64,000 bases of DNA, from NCBI RefSeq assembly GCF_015831355.1, contig NZ_JADWYR010000001.1, forward strand, positions 1,860,001 through 1,924,000, in the 5' to 3' direction. Position numbers and translations under genes: made by a program. Below, piece by piece: positions 52,230 to 62,800 of the stretch; the first letter of the stretch is position 1; each line of letters begins with the position of its first letter. A model generated the notes under the pieces. It worked only from the letters and a program-made list of their open reading frames with translations, did no database searches and was not told the origin of the DNA. Source of the stretch: Panacibacter microcysteis. GTDB lineage: Bacteria; Bacteroidota; Bacteroidia; Chitinophagales; Chitinophagaceae.

Positions 52230-53108
52230 ATGGCTACAAAGAAACCGGCAGCAAAGAAAGCAGCACCGGCAAAAAAGATTGCGAAACCAGCCGCCAAAGC
52301 GGTATCCAAAAAAGCTGCACCCAAGAAAGCAGTAAAGGCAGCTAAACCCGTTGCCAAACCTGTAGCTAAAGCAGCAGCCCCTAAAAAAGCGGCAAAAGCT
52401 GCAAAACCTGCTCCTAAACCCGTTGTAAAACCTGCCCCGAAGGCAGTGGCAAAGACGCCTGTGAAAACTACGGCTAAAACTGAGCCGGTTGCCACTAAGC
52501 CGGTTGCAAAGAAAGAAGAAAAAAAACAGGCAGAGACCAAACCTGTAGTGGCAGAAGTTAAACAGGCGCCGGTGGTTAAACCAGCTCCCAAACCAGTAAA
52601 ACCCGAGCCGGTAAAAGAGGTAAAGGTTCCAAAAACTTCAGTGAAGACAAGTGTACCGTACGAACCCGGTTACACACCATTAGAAAAAAGAAAAGATTCA
52701 CCTAAAACAAACGAACCATTGGTACGATATAGTGACAACGAACTGGCAGAATTCAGAGATCTCATCAACAAGAAATTAGAAGCCGCAAAAAAAGAACTGG
52801 CCTATCTGCAGGGTCTTATTACCAGGAAAGATGACCTGGGCGGTGATGAGACCGACAACCGTTATATGACAATGGAAGACGGCAGCATGAGCATGGAGAG
52901 AGAACAGTTAAGTCAGATGGCAAGCCGCCAGATTACTTACATCGATCACCTGGAAAAAGCGCTGATACGTATTGAAAATAAAACATACGGTATTTGTCGC
53001 GTAACCGGTAAGTTGATTGATAAAGCGCGTTTACGCGCCGTTCCTCATGCAACATTGAGCCTCGAAGCCAAACTGGGTCTTGTAAAGCCCGGCCCTGCCA
53101 CAGAATAA
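52230..53108 (+). CDS. DksA/TraR-like protein with Lys/Ala/Pro-rich N-terminal tail
   Basis: A 292-residue protein. Residues 1 to about 145 are made of KKPAAKKAAPAKK- and AKPVAK-type repeats, like the histone-H1-like tails of some bacteria. From about 150 the DksA/TraR coiled coil follows (NELAEFRDLINKKLEAAKKE) and the zinc-finger position (TYGICRVTGKLIDKARLRAV). In DksA the finger has CxxC twice; here only one Cys remains and no metal site can form. The ileS gene is 6 bp upstream, an arrangement known in Bacteroidota. The tail could bind DNA or RNA. A role in stringent-type control is inferred from the family only. Confidence 0.9.
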   Translation: MATKKPAAKKAAPAKKIAKPAAKAVSKKAAPKKAVKAAKPVAKPVAKAAAPKKAAKAAKPAPKPVVKPAPKAVAKTPVKTTAKTEPVATKPVAKKEEKKQAETKPVVAEVKQAPVVKPAPKPVKPEPVKEVKVPKTSVKTSVPYEPGYTPLEKRKDSPKTNEPLVRYSDNELAEFRDLINKKLEAAKKELAYLQGLITRKDDLGGDETDNRYMTMEDGSMSMEREQLSQMASRQITYIDHLEKALIRIENKTYGICRVTGKLIDKARLRAVPHATLSLEAKLGLVKPGPATE

Positions 53109-53133
53109 TTTCTTTTCAATAAGATTTCTAATA

Positions 53134-53159
53134 AAACCGCCTGTAAGGCGGTTTTTTGT
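53134..53159 (+). terminator. Terminator of the ileS-dksA-like operon
   Basis: AAAACCGCCTG and AAGGCGGTTTTTT pair around TA and end in a T run. Confidence 0.85.
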
Positions 53160-53173
53160 GTTATCATACTTTT

Positions 53174-53250
53174 GAGCCCGGCTGCAATATGTATGGCATC
53201 CCGGTTGCGTCGCACACTTGTACGGTATAACGTTATGCGGCTGCAGCGAT
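53174..53250 (+). repeat. Dispersed repeat, GCGTCGCACAC type
   Basis: GAGCCCGGCTGCAATATGTA, GGCATCCCG, then GTTGCGTCGCACACTTGTAC (53204-53223), ending at GCGGCTGCAGC. It is the left partner of the arm at 53690. Confidence 0.8.
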
Positions 53251-53689
53251 CATTTAGCCTGGTTCGTTAATGGTGTAAGCATAAATAATGAATGGAGAAA
53301 CATAAGACGTGAGATATTCTGTGTTTAATTAACGTTACCTCAATCCCGCATCGTGCTGATGCAGCTATCATTGCGAAAGCCGCAATAACCGTGAAACATG
53401 AAACGGCAAACGTGAAATGATTTCTGTTCAAGTAAGAAAACTGCTGTATCTCATCGAGATGATGCAACTGCCATTGCTGAAACCACGGTCGTGCAAAAGC
53501 CTATCAGGGCATTTGAACGATCTTATTGCACGATCATCTGTACCCGGGCTTTTGTACCTGCTCTTTCAAGAGATGAAGTAACGTACACAACTAAGATTTA
53601 AAAGAATCTGTTTAAAGACCTGCTGCTGGTGTAAGTGCTTAGTTGTACCGGCAGTACTTAACGGGTAAGACAGGGTGTTACATCCGCAG
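53251..53689. other. Gene-free interval between two repeat arms
   Basis: I see no reading frame of note. Short inverted matches are present, such as GTCGTGCAA near 53490 with TTGCACGAT near 53525, and CCCGGGCTTTTG near 53553. The segment could be a structured RNA or decayed DNA; nothing further can be supported. Confidence 0.35.
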
Positions 53690-53766
53690 GCTGCAGCCCA
53701 ATAGCCATTCAGGCGATGAAAGGATTGCGACGCAACGAAGCTCAACCGGAGTTCCTGTAGCCGGTA
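53690..53766 (-). repeat. Dispersed repeat arm, GCGACGC type
   Basis: CAGGCTGCAGCCCAATAGC, AGGCGATG, GGATTGCGACGCAAC (53722-53736), GAAGCTCAACCGGAG, ending TGTAGCCGG. It is inverted with respect to 53174-53250. Confidence 0.75.
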
Positions 53767-53769
53767 TCA

Positions 53770-53808
53770 TAAAACCAAAAAAGCAGTCCCGAAAGACTGC
53801 TTTTTTAT
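53770..53808. terminator. Bidirectional hairpin terminator
   Basis: AAAAAAGCAGTC and GACTGCTTTTTT pair around CCGAAA. On the minus strand it closes the large TonB receptor gene 17 bp after its stop. Confidence 0.85.
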
Positions 53809-53824
53809 AATGTAAATGTTGAAA

Positions 53825-56800
53825 CTAGTTACCAAAAATATACCTGATGCCCAACTGTATCTGGTACACATCATCAATCGTTCTCGATTTTACGAATGAA
53901 TCTCTCAACAGGATGGTGGAACCATTTGCGTTTTGCGTAGCCAGCCTGTAAGTAGGTTCGCCGGTTACTGCGTCTTTACCTGCAAAAGTAAGCGGGCTTG
54001 CTGTAGTGCTTATTTGTGCTACACCCCATTTTTGACTGATCAGGTTGGTGAAGTTGAGGATATCGATTCTAAAACGGAGTGTATTTGGTTTATTGTTCTT
54101 ACCTGTTCTTACAATGAAATCCTGCTCTGCACTAAGATCAAGACGTTTTAACCATGGTAATGCCGCGCCATTCCTCTCTGCATAGCTGCCTCTGCGTTCA
54201 GAAAGATATTTGTTGTTGTTGATGTACGCATCAAAAGCTGTTTGTTGCTGTGCCGCAGTGTACAACACAGTGCCGCTTGAAGTTATATCAACAAACTTAA
54301 GCTCAGATGCTGACTTTGGAATATAAATAAGATCATTGATCTGTCCGTCCCCGTTAAGGTCGTTGGAAAGGATGTAAGATAATTTGTTACCGCTTGCTGC
54401 AATAAAGCCGAGTGTAAGTGTGGTAGCACCACCCACTTTTTTGCCATAATTGATGCGGTAACTGATGTTGCTTACAATACGGTGGCGGAGGTCATTATCA
54501 GAATAAGCGTTCGTGAGGTAGTTTACACCATAAATAGTTGGAACGTTGGCGTTAACAGTGCTTGCTACAAAAGAAACATCTTTTGCTTTTGCGTAGGTGT
54601 AGCCCAGCATACCACCCCAATGTCTTACAAAGGTTTTTTCGAGTTTGGCAGTAAGGCTGTAGGAGTAACCTTTATCATTGTTTGTTAACACATAAGCGTT
54701 TGAAACTTTTGAATTGATAAACCTTGCAGCAGTAGCGGCTGAGCCTGAAAGACCAAACGCCGGGTAAACGTCTCTGGTATCGGCACCGGCGTTGAATTTG
54801 CCTGTTGGTGCGTTTAGGTTTGCATCAATATAGTTAAGGGCATTGATGTTTTTGTTGAATATACCTTCAATAGTAGCGACCAGCCCACCAGGTAATTTTT
54901 GATCTATACCCAGGTTTGTTTTCCATACCTGCGGGAATTTCAGATTTGGATCTGAGGCGTTGATTGCATAGCCGGAAAGTGCTGTGATATCTGTATTAGC
55001 AGGCCTGTAACGGGATGGATCTAATGTAAACGGATAGTTTGCTGCAGCATCGCCTGTAATATTTAAGACGCCTGTGTTTACACCATTATTACCCAACTGG
55101 TTTGAGATAAGTACATATGGTATACGGGATAAAAATATACCGGTACCACCGCGAATGATCAAGGAAGAATTGCCTTTTACATTCCAGTTAAAACCAATTC
55201 TTGGAGATACATAAATCCTGGACTTTGGCGTGATGCCTGTATTTACGTGGTAATTCTGTCCATCCGGTGTTTTAAAATCAATAGTATCAACAACCGGGTT
55301 GAAATACTTTTCTGCGGTATTTGGTATGCTCACATAATCGAACCTGATGCCACCAGTGATACGAAAGTTTCTTGTGGCTTTAAATTCATCCTGGAAATAT
55401 AAGCTGTGTGTATTTGTTTTAAATACCTGCCATGGCAATTCGCCTTCAGGTAATAATGAATATCTGTAATTAAACCGGCCTATTGCAACAGGAGAAGTTT
55501 CCAGGTTTGGATTGGCATTATATGCCAGTGCCGCGGTTTTAAAATCTTCAATAGAGTTAAATACCCACACTCCATTTGATGATGGCACAAAAAGATTGTT
55601 TGATTTAAATGCTTCAAACGAATAGCCTGCTACCAGGGTGTGTTTACCTGCAAACCATGTAAAGTTATCTGTGAAGTTAATGGTTGCATAGTCCAGCCTG
55701 TTATTTGGCGTAAAGGGATCGAAGCCTAAAGAAGTATAAGTAGAACCGTCTTTTAATATATCAACTGTTGGGAAAATGTCGGTTCTGTATTTCCTGTCTT
55801 CTATCTGCTTATTGTAGGTAGCAAGAAACTGGTTTGAAAATTTGCGGCCAAATGTTGAGTTTAGTTCAGCAACGATTGAGCGCGTATTATCCTGTATTTT
55901 ATAACCATTGTTTTGTGCAGAGATAGCCAGCGGCAGGTTCTGACGGTTGCCGTTACCTGCAAGGTTGCCACTGGAACTGTTGCTTACAATAACATCAGAC
56001 TCAGAATTGTGGTGTGAGTAACGAACAGTTAGTTTGTGTTTATCGCTGATATTATAATCAAGACGTACCAGGAATTTGTCACTTTTTACTTCGTTATTGA
56101 AATTATCTATTGCACCCATATCATAGTTGAAATTGGTCTGCATAAACGATTTCAGGTCTTCCAGGTCTGCGGCAGTTGTTCTGGAGATGTTGCCAACCGC
56201 ACCGGGTTTGTCTGCAACATAATCCAGTGCCGGCCGTGTACTTCTCACAGATTCGCCGTTGATAAAAAAGAAAAGTTTGTTTTTGATAATTGGTCCGCCA
56301 ACGCGGAAACCGTAAGTCTTGCTTTCAAAAGGAGTCTTGGGAACTTCTGAGGTATCTGCTTTTTTGCCGGCCAGATTTCTGTTGTTCCAAAGGTAGTATG
56401 CACTACCGTTCACATCATTTGTGCCCGATCTTGTAACGGCATTAATGCCAGCACCTGCGAATCCGGACTGGCGGATATCGAAGGGCGCAATGTTGATCTG
56501 TAATTCTTCCAAAGCATCTAAAGAAATGGCGGTCGTACCGGTTCTTCCCCCGGCAATAGCGGAACTACCTAAGCCAAAACCGTTATTAAAGACAGAACCA
56601 TCAATTGTAAAGTTATTGAAGCGCGGATCCTGGCCTGCGAATGAGCGGCCATTGCTGTAAGCATTGTATTTGGTCACATCATTAATTGTCCTGTTAATTA
56701 CAGGAACAGTATTGATGGTTTGGGTGCCGAGCGTTGTGGAAGCGCCATTTTTTCTTGAGTTAATAAGCGAACTCCTGGCGGTTGACGCAACAACCACATC

Positions 56801-57157
56801 AGACAGTGTTGCAGAACCTGCACTCATTGCGAAATCGACCGTTGTTGTGTTGCCAAGACTGGTGTAGATATCTTTTTCTTCCTTGTTTTCATAACCGGCA
56901 TAGCTAACACTGATAGAGAATGGACCGCCAACACGAACATTCGCGAACGTGTAAACACCATTTTTACCTGAAACAACAACGTACCTTGTTCCAGATGGCA
57001 CATGAACCGCAGTAACTGTAGCTCCTTCCAATGCCTGAGCGTCAGCAGTTCTTACGGTACCGGAGATACTCGCTGTTGTCACCTGCCCCGTTGCTTGTGC
57101 AAAGGGCAGCGCACCAAGTACCAACACCAAAATGAACACCTCTAAGATTTTGCGCAT
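53825..57157 (-). CDS. TonB-dependent receptor, Oar-like with carboxypeptidase-like domain
   Basis: A 1110-residue outer-membrane protein starting [20 protein letters not shown] at 57157. A carboxypeptidase-regulatory-like domain ([40 protein letters not shown]) precedes the plug ([57 protein letters not shown]). A long barrel follows, ending [13 protein letters not shown]. This layout matches the Oar/TonB adhesin-like receptors of Bacteroidota. The substrate is unknown; it could be a protein or peptide as in Oar. A terminator follows the stop. Confidence 0.93.
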   Translation of the reverse strand: MRKILEVFILVLVLGALPFAQATGQVTTASISGTVRTADAQALEGATVTAVHVPSGTRYVVVSGKNGVYTFANVRVGGPFSISVSYAGYENKEEKDIYTSLGNTTTVDFAMSAGSATLSDVVVASTARSSLINSRKNGASTTLGTQTINTVPVINRTINDVTKYNAYSNGRSFAGQDPRFNNFTIDGSVFNNGFGLGSSAIAGGRTGTTAISLDALEELQINIAPFDIRQSGFAGAGINAVTRSGTNDVNGSAYYLWNNRNLAGKKADTSEVPKTPFESKTYGFRVGGPIIKNKLFFFINGESVRSTRPALDYVADKPGAVGNISRTTAADLEDLKSFMQTNFNYDMGAIDNFNNEVKSDKFLVRLDYNISDKHKLTVRYSHHNSESDVIVSNSSSGNLAGNGNRQNLPLAISAQNNGYKIQDNTRSIVAELNSTFGRKFSNQFLATYNKQIEDRKYRTDIFPTVDILKDGSTYTSLGFDPFTPNNRLDYATINFTDNFTWFAGKHTLVAGYSFEAFKSNNLFVPSSNGVWVFNSIEDFKTAALAYNANPNLETSPVAIGRFNYRYSLLPEGELPWQVFKTNTHSLYFQDEFKATRNFRITGGIRFDYVSIPNTAEKYFNPVVDTIDFKTPDGQNYHVNTGITPKSRIYVSPRIGFNWNVKGNSSLIIRGGTGIFLSRIPYVLISNQLGNNGVNTGVLNITGDAAANYPFTLDPSRYRPANTDITALSGYAINASDPNLKFPQVWKTNLGIDQKLPGGLVATIEGIFNKNINALNYIDANLNAPTGKFNAGADTRDVYPAFGLSGSAATAARFINSKVSNAYVLTNNDKGYSYSLTAKLEKTFVRHWGGMLGYTYAKAKDVSFVASTVNANVPTIYGVNYLTNAYSDNDLRHRIVSNISYRINYGKKVGGATTLTLGFIAASGNKLSYILSNDLNGDGQINDLIYIPKSASELKFVDITSSGTVLYTAAQQQTAFDAYINNNKYLSERRGSYAERNGAALPWLKRLDLSAEQDFIVRTGKNNKPNTLRFRIDILNFTNLISQKWGVAQISTTASPLTFAGKDAVTGEPTYRLATQNANGSTILLRDSFVKSRTIDDVYQIQLGIRYIFGN

Positions 57158-57535
57158 ATTGTTAATTTTTTGCAAAGGTGAGCGCTGTGTATCAATTACA
57201 TATTGCTCGTTTGTTAAGAAATTGTTAACTGAAATTTTATCAATTTTTAAAGCCTATTAATAAATAAAATCAAGAAAGAACTGCAATTTTTTTCGCCAGG
57301 AGTCACTTTTTGGATAAAATCTTGATAAAGCAAAAATATTAAATAAAATAATATATATAAGTAATTGTAAATTTTAATAATATGATTATGCTAAAAACCT
57401 GCCTTTTTATTTGGTTTTTTCATTAGGCTGATAAGAGAAAGACCATGGGTTCTTCATCATCACTTTAAATTTAAACTACTGTGGTACTGTATTTGTTAAA
57501 GGGATTAACATTCATAACCCCCAAAAGTTTCCGTA
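57158..57535. other. AT-rich divergent promoter region
   Basis: The interval lies between the divergent receptor and the first glycosidase-like gene. It is very AT-rich (for example AATAAAATAATATATATAAG near 57340) and should hold both promoters. I could not fix a good -33/-7 pair. No repeat arm is present. Confidence 0.4.
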
Positions 57536-59530
57536 ATGAAAAACATTATTCTTTTCGTTGCGTATACCTGTTTTCTTACGCATGCAACACAGGCTCAATC
57601 TATTGAAACCAGGCCTGGCATATGGCAATACTTTGGTACGCCTGCTAGTGATCCAGTTATCGACGGCCGGTTGTTAAATTTTACATGGGCAGAAATTGAA
57701 CCGTCAGATAATTCATGGAACTGGGCAGGTTTCGATAAAGGCTTGTCAGACGGTGTTAAAGATGGTCTGCCGGTAATTTTCATGGTCTACACAAAGCAGG
57801 ACGCACCCGGCTGGATCTATAACGCAGGTGTGCCAAAGGTTACAGAGACTGACAATAGGGGCAAAGTCATCGGGTACTCGCCTTACTATGCTGATGCAGA
57901 TTACAAGTTTTACTTTAAAAGGATGATACAAAAGGTGCACAGCCACGTGGAAACTTTATCACCTTCAGTAAGAAACCTGGTTATTGGCGTGCAAGGTTGT
58001 TATGGCAGTACGGGAGATTACATCAGTTATGCCGGGAATGTGCCTGCGCAATATGCCCTTGATGGGAAACAGTTTTTAGAACTGTACAAAGAATTTTCCC
58101 AGTACTATTATGATGAATATAAAAATACCAGTCCAAAAATTTACCTCATGAGCAATCCGCGTAACCAGGGTAGTGATGCTGCTTTGTGGACGGAGGATAA
58201 CTGCCCCGGCTGGCAAAAAGCAGGCACACTGGGCAAAGGATTTCAATTGAATGATGAAGTAACCAAGTATGGCTGGTTGTACAACCTGATGAATGTTCCG
58301 CGGGCTAATGGAGAATATATGCGGGTAAGATCTGAACTGGCGGCTGCTAATACTTCAGCCGGCTGGTGGAAAAAATCGCCTTATAAAAATATGTTCGCAA
58401 CAATGTGTTATGGAATTATGTGGGGGCTCGACTGGACAAACCAGACGTACAATGAGATTAAAGATGCAGGCAACGATTCCGCATTTGTGTTCTTTAATAA
58501 ATACGCAGGTCAGAAAGAAGCATCCAAAAGCACCAACGCTGTTTGCGCTCTAAAAGATGTGCTCGACGCTGCAGACGCGGTAAGATTTCCGGCTTCGGTT
58601 TATGGAAATGTATCGCAGAGCAATACACAGCGTTATGTTAATATCGCCAATAAATATGCATCCAAAGGTGCCTTGCTGGAAGATGTTCGCTCTGCTACTT
58701 TATCAGAGATGGACAACATTCGTGCAGCGGGTATTAATGATGTAGGCTGGAACCTGCTTCCCGGGAACTACGAAAGATACCTGCACCAGCTCAATGCCAA
58801 CCAAACCAGCACAGGCTACTGGAACATTCAGTCAGCAGACCCCAATTCTATGTATGGCAAATTTGGGCGGGGTTTCGATATTGCAAACAATATGACGGCC
58901 CTGTATTTTGATGTTGACAATGCTTTCCTGGCAAATAAACCGCTGGCAGCAAAATACCAGGTAACAATTGAGGTTACTTATCTCGACCAGGGAAAAGGAA
59001 GCTGGCAGCTTTTTTACGATGCCAAAAGCAGTAAAGACAAAGCTTCTGTAACAGTTAAATGTACCAATAGCAATAAATGGAAAAAAGCAACCATTACATT
59101 ACCGGATGCAAATTTTGCCAACCGCGGTAAAGCCGGCTCTGACTTTAGCATAAGAAGTGCAGGAAAAAATCAAAACATCATTTTTTCTGTGGTTGAACTT
59201 TCAAGGTCTGCCGGGTCTGTAGGCGGGAAGGTATTCAATACAAGTATGCAGACTACTACAAATACTTCCGCCGTTGCAGAAAACAAAGCGGCAGTTTTAT
59301 CGGTAAATCCTAACCCCGCACAACAAACATTTTACGTACAGTCTGCGGATGGCAAGCCAATAAAACAGCTTTTGATATATAATGTCTCAGGCAGGTTGGT
59401 TTTTCAAAAAAATGTTACAGCCGTACGGCTTGCAGTTAACAGGAATGAGATTGGCGGAGCTTCAGGTATTTATTTTATAAAGGCACAAACAGATGCAGGT
59501 ATGCTTACCGGCAGGGTAATTATACAATGA
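57536..59530 (+). CDS. Secreted glycosidase-like protein with T9SS domain, paralogue 1
   Basis: A 664-residue protein with a signal peptide (FVAYTCFLTHATQAQ). The N-terminal 380 residues look like a clan-GH-A type TIM barrel: FTWAEIEPSDNSWNWAGFD, LPVIFMVYTKQDAPGWIY, VIGVQGCYGSTGDYISYAG, KGFQLNDEVTKYGW, MWGLDWTN. A beta-sandwich domain follows (YFDVDNAFLANKPLAAKYQV), then a type A T9SS sorting domain (LSVNPNPAQQTFYVQSADGK, GIYFIKAQTDAGMLTG). In the usual acid/base position (GxxGE) this has GSTGD. It is probably an exported polysaccharide-acting enzyme; no substrate can be named. The next gene is its paralogue. Confidence 0.75.
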   Translation: MKNIILFVAYTCFLTHATQAQSIETRPGIWQYFGTPASDPVIDGRLLNFTWAEIEPSDNSWNWAGFDKGLSDGVKDGLPVIFMVYTKQDAPGWIYNAGVPKVTETDNRGKVIGYSPYYADADYKFYFKRMIQKVHSHVETLSPSVRNLVIGVQGCYGSTGDYISYAGNVPAQYALDGKQFLELYKEFSQYYYDEYKNTSPKIYLMSNPRNQGSDAALWTEDNCPGWQKAGTLGKGFQLNDEVTKYGWLYNLMNVPRANGEYMRVRSELAAANTSAGWWKKSPYKNMFATMCYGIMWGLDWTNQTYNEIKDAGNDSAFVFFNKYAGQKEASKSTNAVCALKDVLDAADAVRFPASVYGNVSQSNTQRYVNIANKYASKGALLEDVRSATLSEMDNIRAAGINDVGWNLLPGNYERYLHQLNANQTSTGYWNIQSADPNSMYGKFGRGFDIANNMTALYFDVDNAFLANKPLAAKYQVTIEVTYLDQGKGSWQLFYDAKSSKDKASVTVKCTNSNKWKKATITLPDANFANRGKAGSDFSIRSAGKNQNIIFSVVELSRSAGSVGGKVFNTSMQTTTNTSAVAENKAAVLSVNPNPAQQTFYVQSADGKPIKQLLIYNVSGRLVFQKNVTAVRLAVNRNEIGGASGIYFIKAQTDAGMLTGRVIIQ

Positions 59531-59549
59531 TCGCTACCGCTCATCAAAG

Positions 59550-59702
59550 CACTGCAGATAAACGTAATGCGACGCAACGATGCTGAAAAGCGATCAGTTG
59601 CCCGTTTCATAATTATAACCGGTTATACATGATAAGAGCAATATTATGTAGCCGGCTTTTGTATTTCAATTGGGCATCGTTGCGTCGCACACTTCAACAT
59701 TT
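59550..59702. repeat. Dispersed repeat pair, GCGACGC type, arms pointing inward
   Basis: AACGTAATGCGACGCAACGA (59561-59580) then TGCTGAAAAG; further on TAGCCGGCTTTTG, then GGGCATCGTTGCGTCGCACA (59672-59691). The two arms can pair with each other (ATGCGACGCAACGATGC with GGCATCGTTGCGTCGCA). They fill most of the gap between the two glycosidase-like genes. Confidence 0.8.
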
Positions 59703-59844
59703 GATTAAGATATGGGCAATCGTTTATTTGAATTTAAGCGACATATACATTATATTTATATTACGATTCCTTTATAATTTTTATTTAAGTGCCCCCGTAA
59801 CCACACATGAATGAAAGTTATAATTTTTGCATTTTAATACCCCC

Positions 59845-62800
59845 ATGAAAAAACTTGCTTTAATTCCGTACACATTCAGCGCCTTCTTTTTGTTTGTACC
59901 TGGCGCGCTAATGGCGCAAACAGCATCACCATTTTACAATTATGGTGTATGGCAAACTTTTGGCGACCCCGTAGATGTAAAAACCTACCCGCAGGTAAAA
60001 GGCAGGCTATGTAACGTTAACTGGAAAGATATAGAAACAGCAAATAATGTTTGGGTTTGGGACTCTCTGGATATTGAATTAAGGGACAAGGTGAAAGATT
60101 CTTTACCCGTAATATTTATGGTTTACACTGAACAGGGGGCGCCGGAATGGCTCTACCAGTCAGGTGTGCCTAAAGTAGCGCAAAATAGTAACGGCATTAT
60201 TACATACACCCCGTTTTATGCCAATGCGAAATATAAATCTTTCTTTAAAAGAATGATTACAACAGTTCGCCAGCATATAGAAACCCTATCGCCCGATGTA
60301 CGTAAATGGGTGGTGGGTGTACAGGGTTGCTTTGGCAGTACCGGAGACTATATAGCATACAAAGGCGCTGTTGAGGCCAGATACCAATTGACTGATCAGC
60401 AGTTTTTTGACCTGTTCAAAGAATTTAGTTTACATTATTACAATGAATACCTGAATACAAATCCTAAGGTATACCTGCTGAGTAACCCGCAAAACAATGG
60501 CCAGGATCAAATGGAATGGCTTATACAAAACTGCCCCAATGGATGGGTTAAATGTGGCTCACTGGGTAAAGGTTTCCAGCTAAACGATGAAGTGTCCAAA
60601 TCAAAATGGTTGTATGATCTGCTAAACAAACCACAAAATGGAGAGTACCTGCGGTCACGCTCAGAAGTGCAGTTTAATCCGGAAGATAATGGCTGGTGGA
60701 GAGAATTTAAGTACAGGAACATGTTTGCATTGATGACATACTGTGTTTTTTGGGGTTTGGACTGGACCAACCAGGCACCGAACCAGTTGTTTGATAAGCA
60801 GTATGATCTTGCGTTCGATTATTACAACAGGTATGCAGGTCAGAAAAATCCTGCGCTTGCTACCAATGCCATGTGCGCATTACGGGATGGTTTAAATGCT
60901 GCCGATACCATCAGGTTTCCTGTAAGTATTTATGGAAAAGCAGACAGGGCAGACACCATGCGGTATAAAAATATTGCAGAAAAATTTGCCAGAGCAGGCG
61001 CCAGGCAGGAAGATGCACTGACCGCAACCATGAGCGAATTCAATAACCTGCTGGCAAAAGGAATTAACGATGTAGGCTGGGATGTGTTTGCCGGAAACTA
61101 CGAAAGGTACCTTTACCAGATCAAAGCCAATGAGACAAGTACCGGTTACTGGAATATAACAGCACCTGCTGATTCAAATGCCATTTACGGCAAGTTTGCA
61201 CGTGGCATCAGTACCTCCGGAACGCGTAACGCCATGTATTTTGATGTAGACAGTGCTTTCTTAAATTATGCACCCGTTAATGGCCGGTATCCTGTGTCAA
61301 TAGATTTGATTTACCTCGATGTTGGTGCAGGAGGTTTCAGGCTTAATTACGATGCGAGAACGGCTGCCAACAAAGCTTCTGTTACTGTAAACCTTACCAA
61401 TACGGGCGTTTGGAAAAAAACATCTGTAACGCTTTATGATGCCTATTTTGGAAACAGGGCCACTAACAATTCAGACTTTTATATACAGGCACTAAATGGG
61501 CAAAACGTGTTGTTTAGCATGGTTGAACTTTCAAGACCTGATTCCCTGAATCCCAGAGTAGGGCTTTTTGCAAAGGGCCCGGTTTTATTCGATTCTGCTT
61601 GTATAAAATCTTCAGGAAATATTCAATCATTCCAACTGGAGGGGTACTTTTTAAACGGGCAGCAGGTAAAAATAAGTCCGTTGGCAGGCTATACCTTCTC
61701 TGCCAGCCTGGATAGTTCATTTAGGGATTCGCTTTTTATCGGTAGCTACGGAACTGGTTTTAATAAAACGATCTACATCAAATTCAATCCGCAAAAAGCG
61801 GGTCAGTATAATGGCAGTGTTGTTATTGCGGGTGGGGGTGCAAAAGCTATTGCACTTGTTGTAAGGGGTACAGGTGCCAACAGCCGGCCTATGGTCTCTT
61901 CATCAGTTATAAATGTGTCCTGCAACGGAGCAAAAAACGGCAATATCAATCTTACATTAAATGGTGGTGCAGGCCCTTTCTTATTCAACTGGACTAGCGA
62001 CATATCGCCTTTATATAAAGCTGCAACAGAAGATATCTCTTCACTATCGCCGGGCAACTATGCCGTAACCATTACTTCAGCCGGTGGTTGTACCAGTGGG
62101 TATAATTATAGCATTACCGAACCTGCTGTACTCTCCACAACCATCAGGAAAGACAGCGATATTGTTTGCCGGGGTGGTATCACAACAGTTACAGTTACGG
62201 CATCCGGGGGTGTGGCACCCTATGCGGGTACCGGTATATTCACGGTTCTTTCCAGTAACGTTTCATACACCATAACAGACGCAAATGGTTGCCAGGCTGA
62301 AACGGAGAAAATTACTATTCCGCCGGGTACTTTAACGCCGCCGGCAAAACCTGAGTCTGTTATTGGCAATGATGCAAGAGGGCTCTGTAACACGAGCAGT
62401 TTTTATACCATTGCAACGGTACCAACTGCCACCTCGTACAACTGGATATTACCACAGGGAACTGTTTTGAAAAAGATCAATGCACACATGGATTCAATTA
62501 CCATTGCTCCACAGGCTGGCTTTACAGAAGGAGTGTTGTATGTATCTGCTGTAAATGCATGTGGCAGCAGCGTGCCAACATCGAGAAATGTAACCGCGCT
62601 TCCTGCAAACCCCGCAGGCATAACCGGGCCAACGTCTGCATTACCAAACCAGGCTGGCCTGGTATATAGGGTAGTTACACCTTTGCCAGGGTTAACCTAT
62701 GCATGGACTTCTTCCACCGGTACCAAACTTACGGTAAGTACAAACACATTACAGGCCACCGTTACGTGGGGCATTACAGATGGTAAGGTGAATGTAAAAG

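Noticed and set aside
52230-52680. The Lys/Ala/Pro tail as a frameshift artefact
   Set aside because: The frame is continuous from a good ATG 6 bp after ileS through the DksA-like domain, and the repeats vary in codon choice.
14655-59702. The recurring GTTGTGTCACTC / GTTGCGTCGCAC segments as a CRISPR array
   Set aside because: The copies are scattered over tens of kilobases with no regular spacers and no cas genes.
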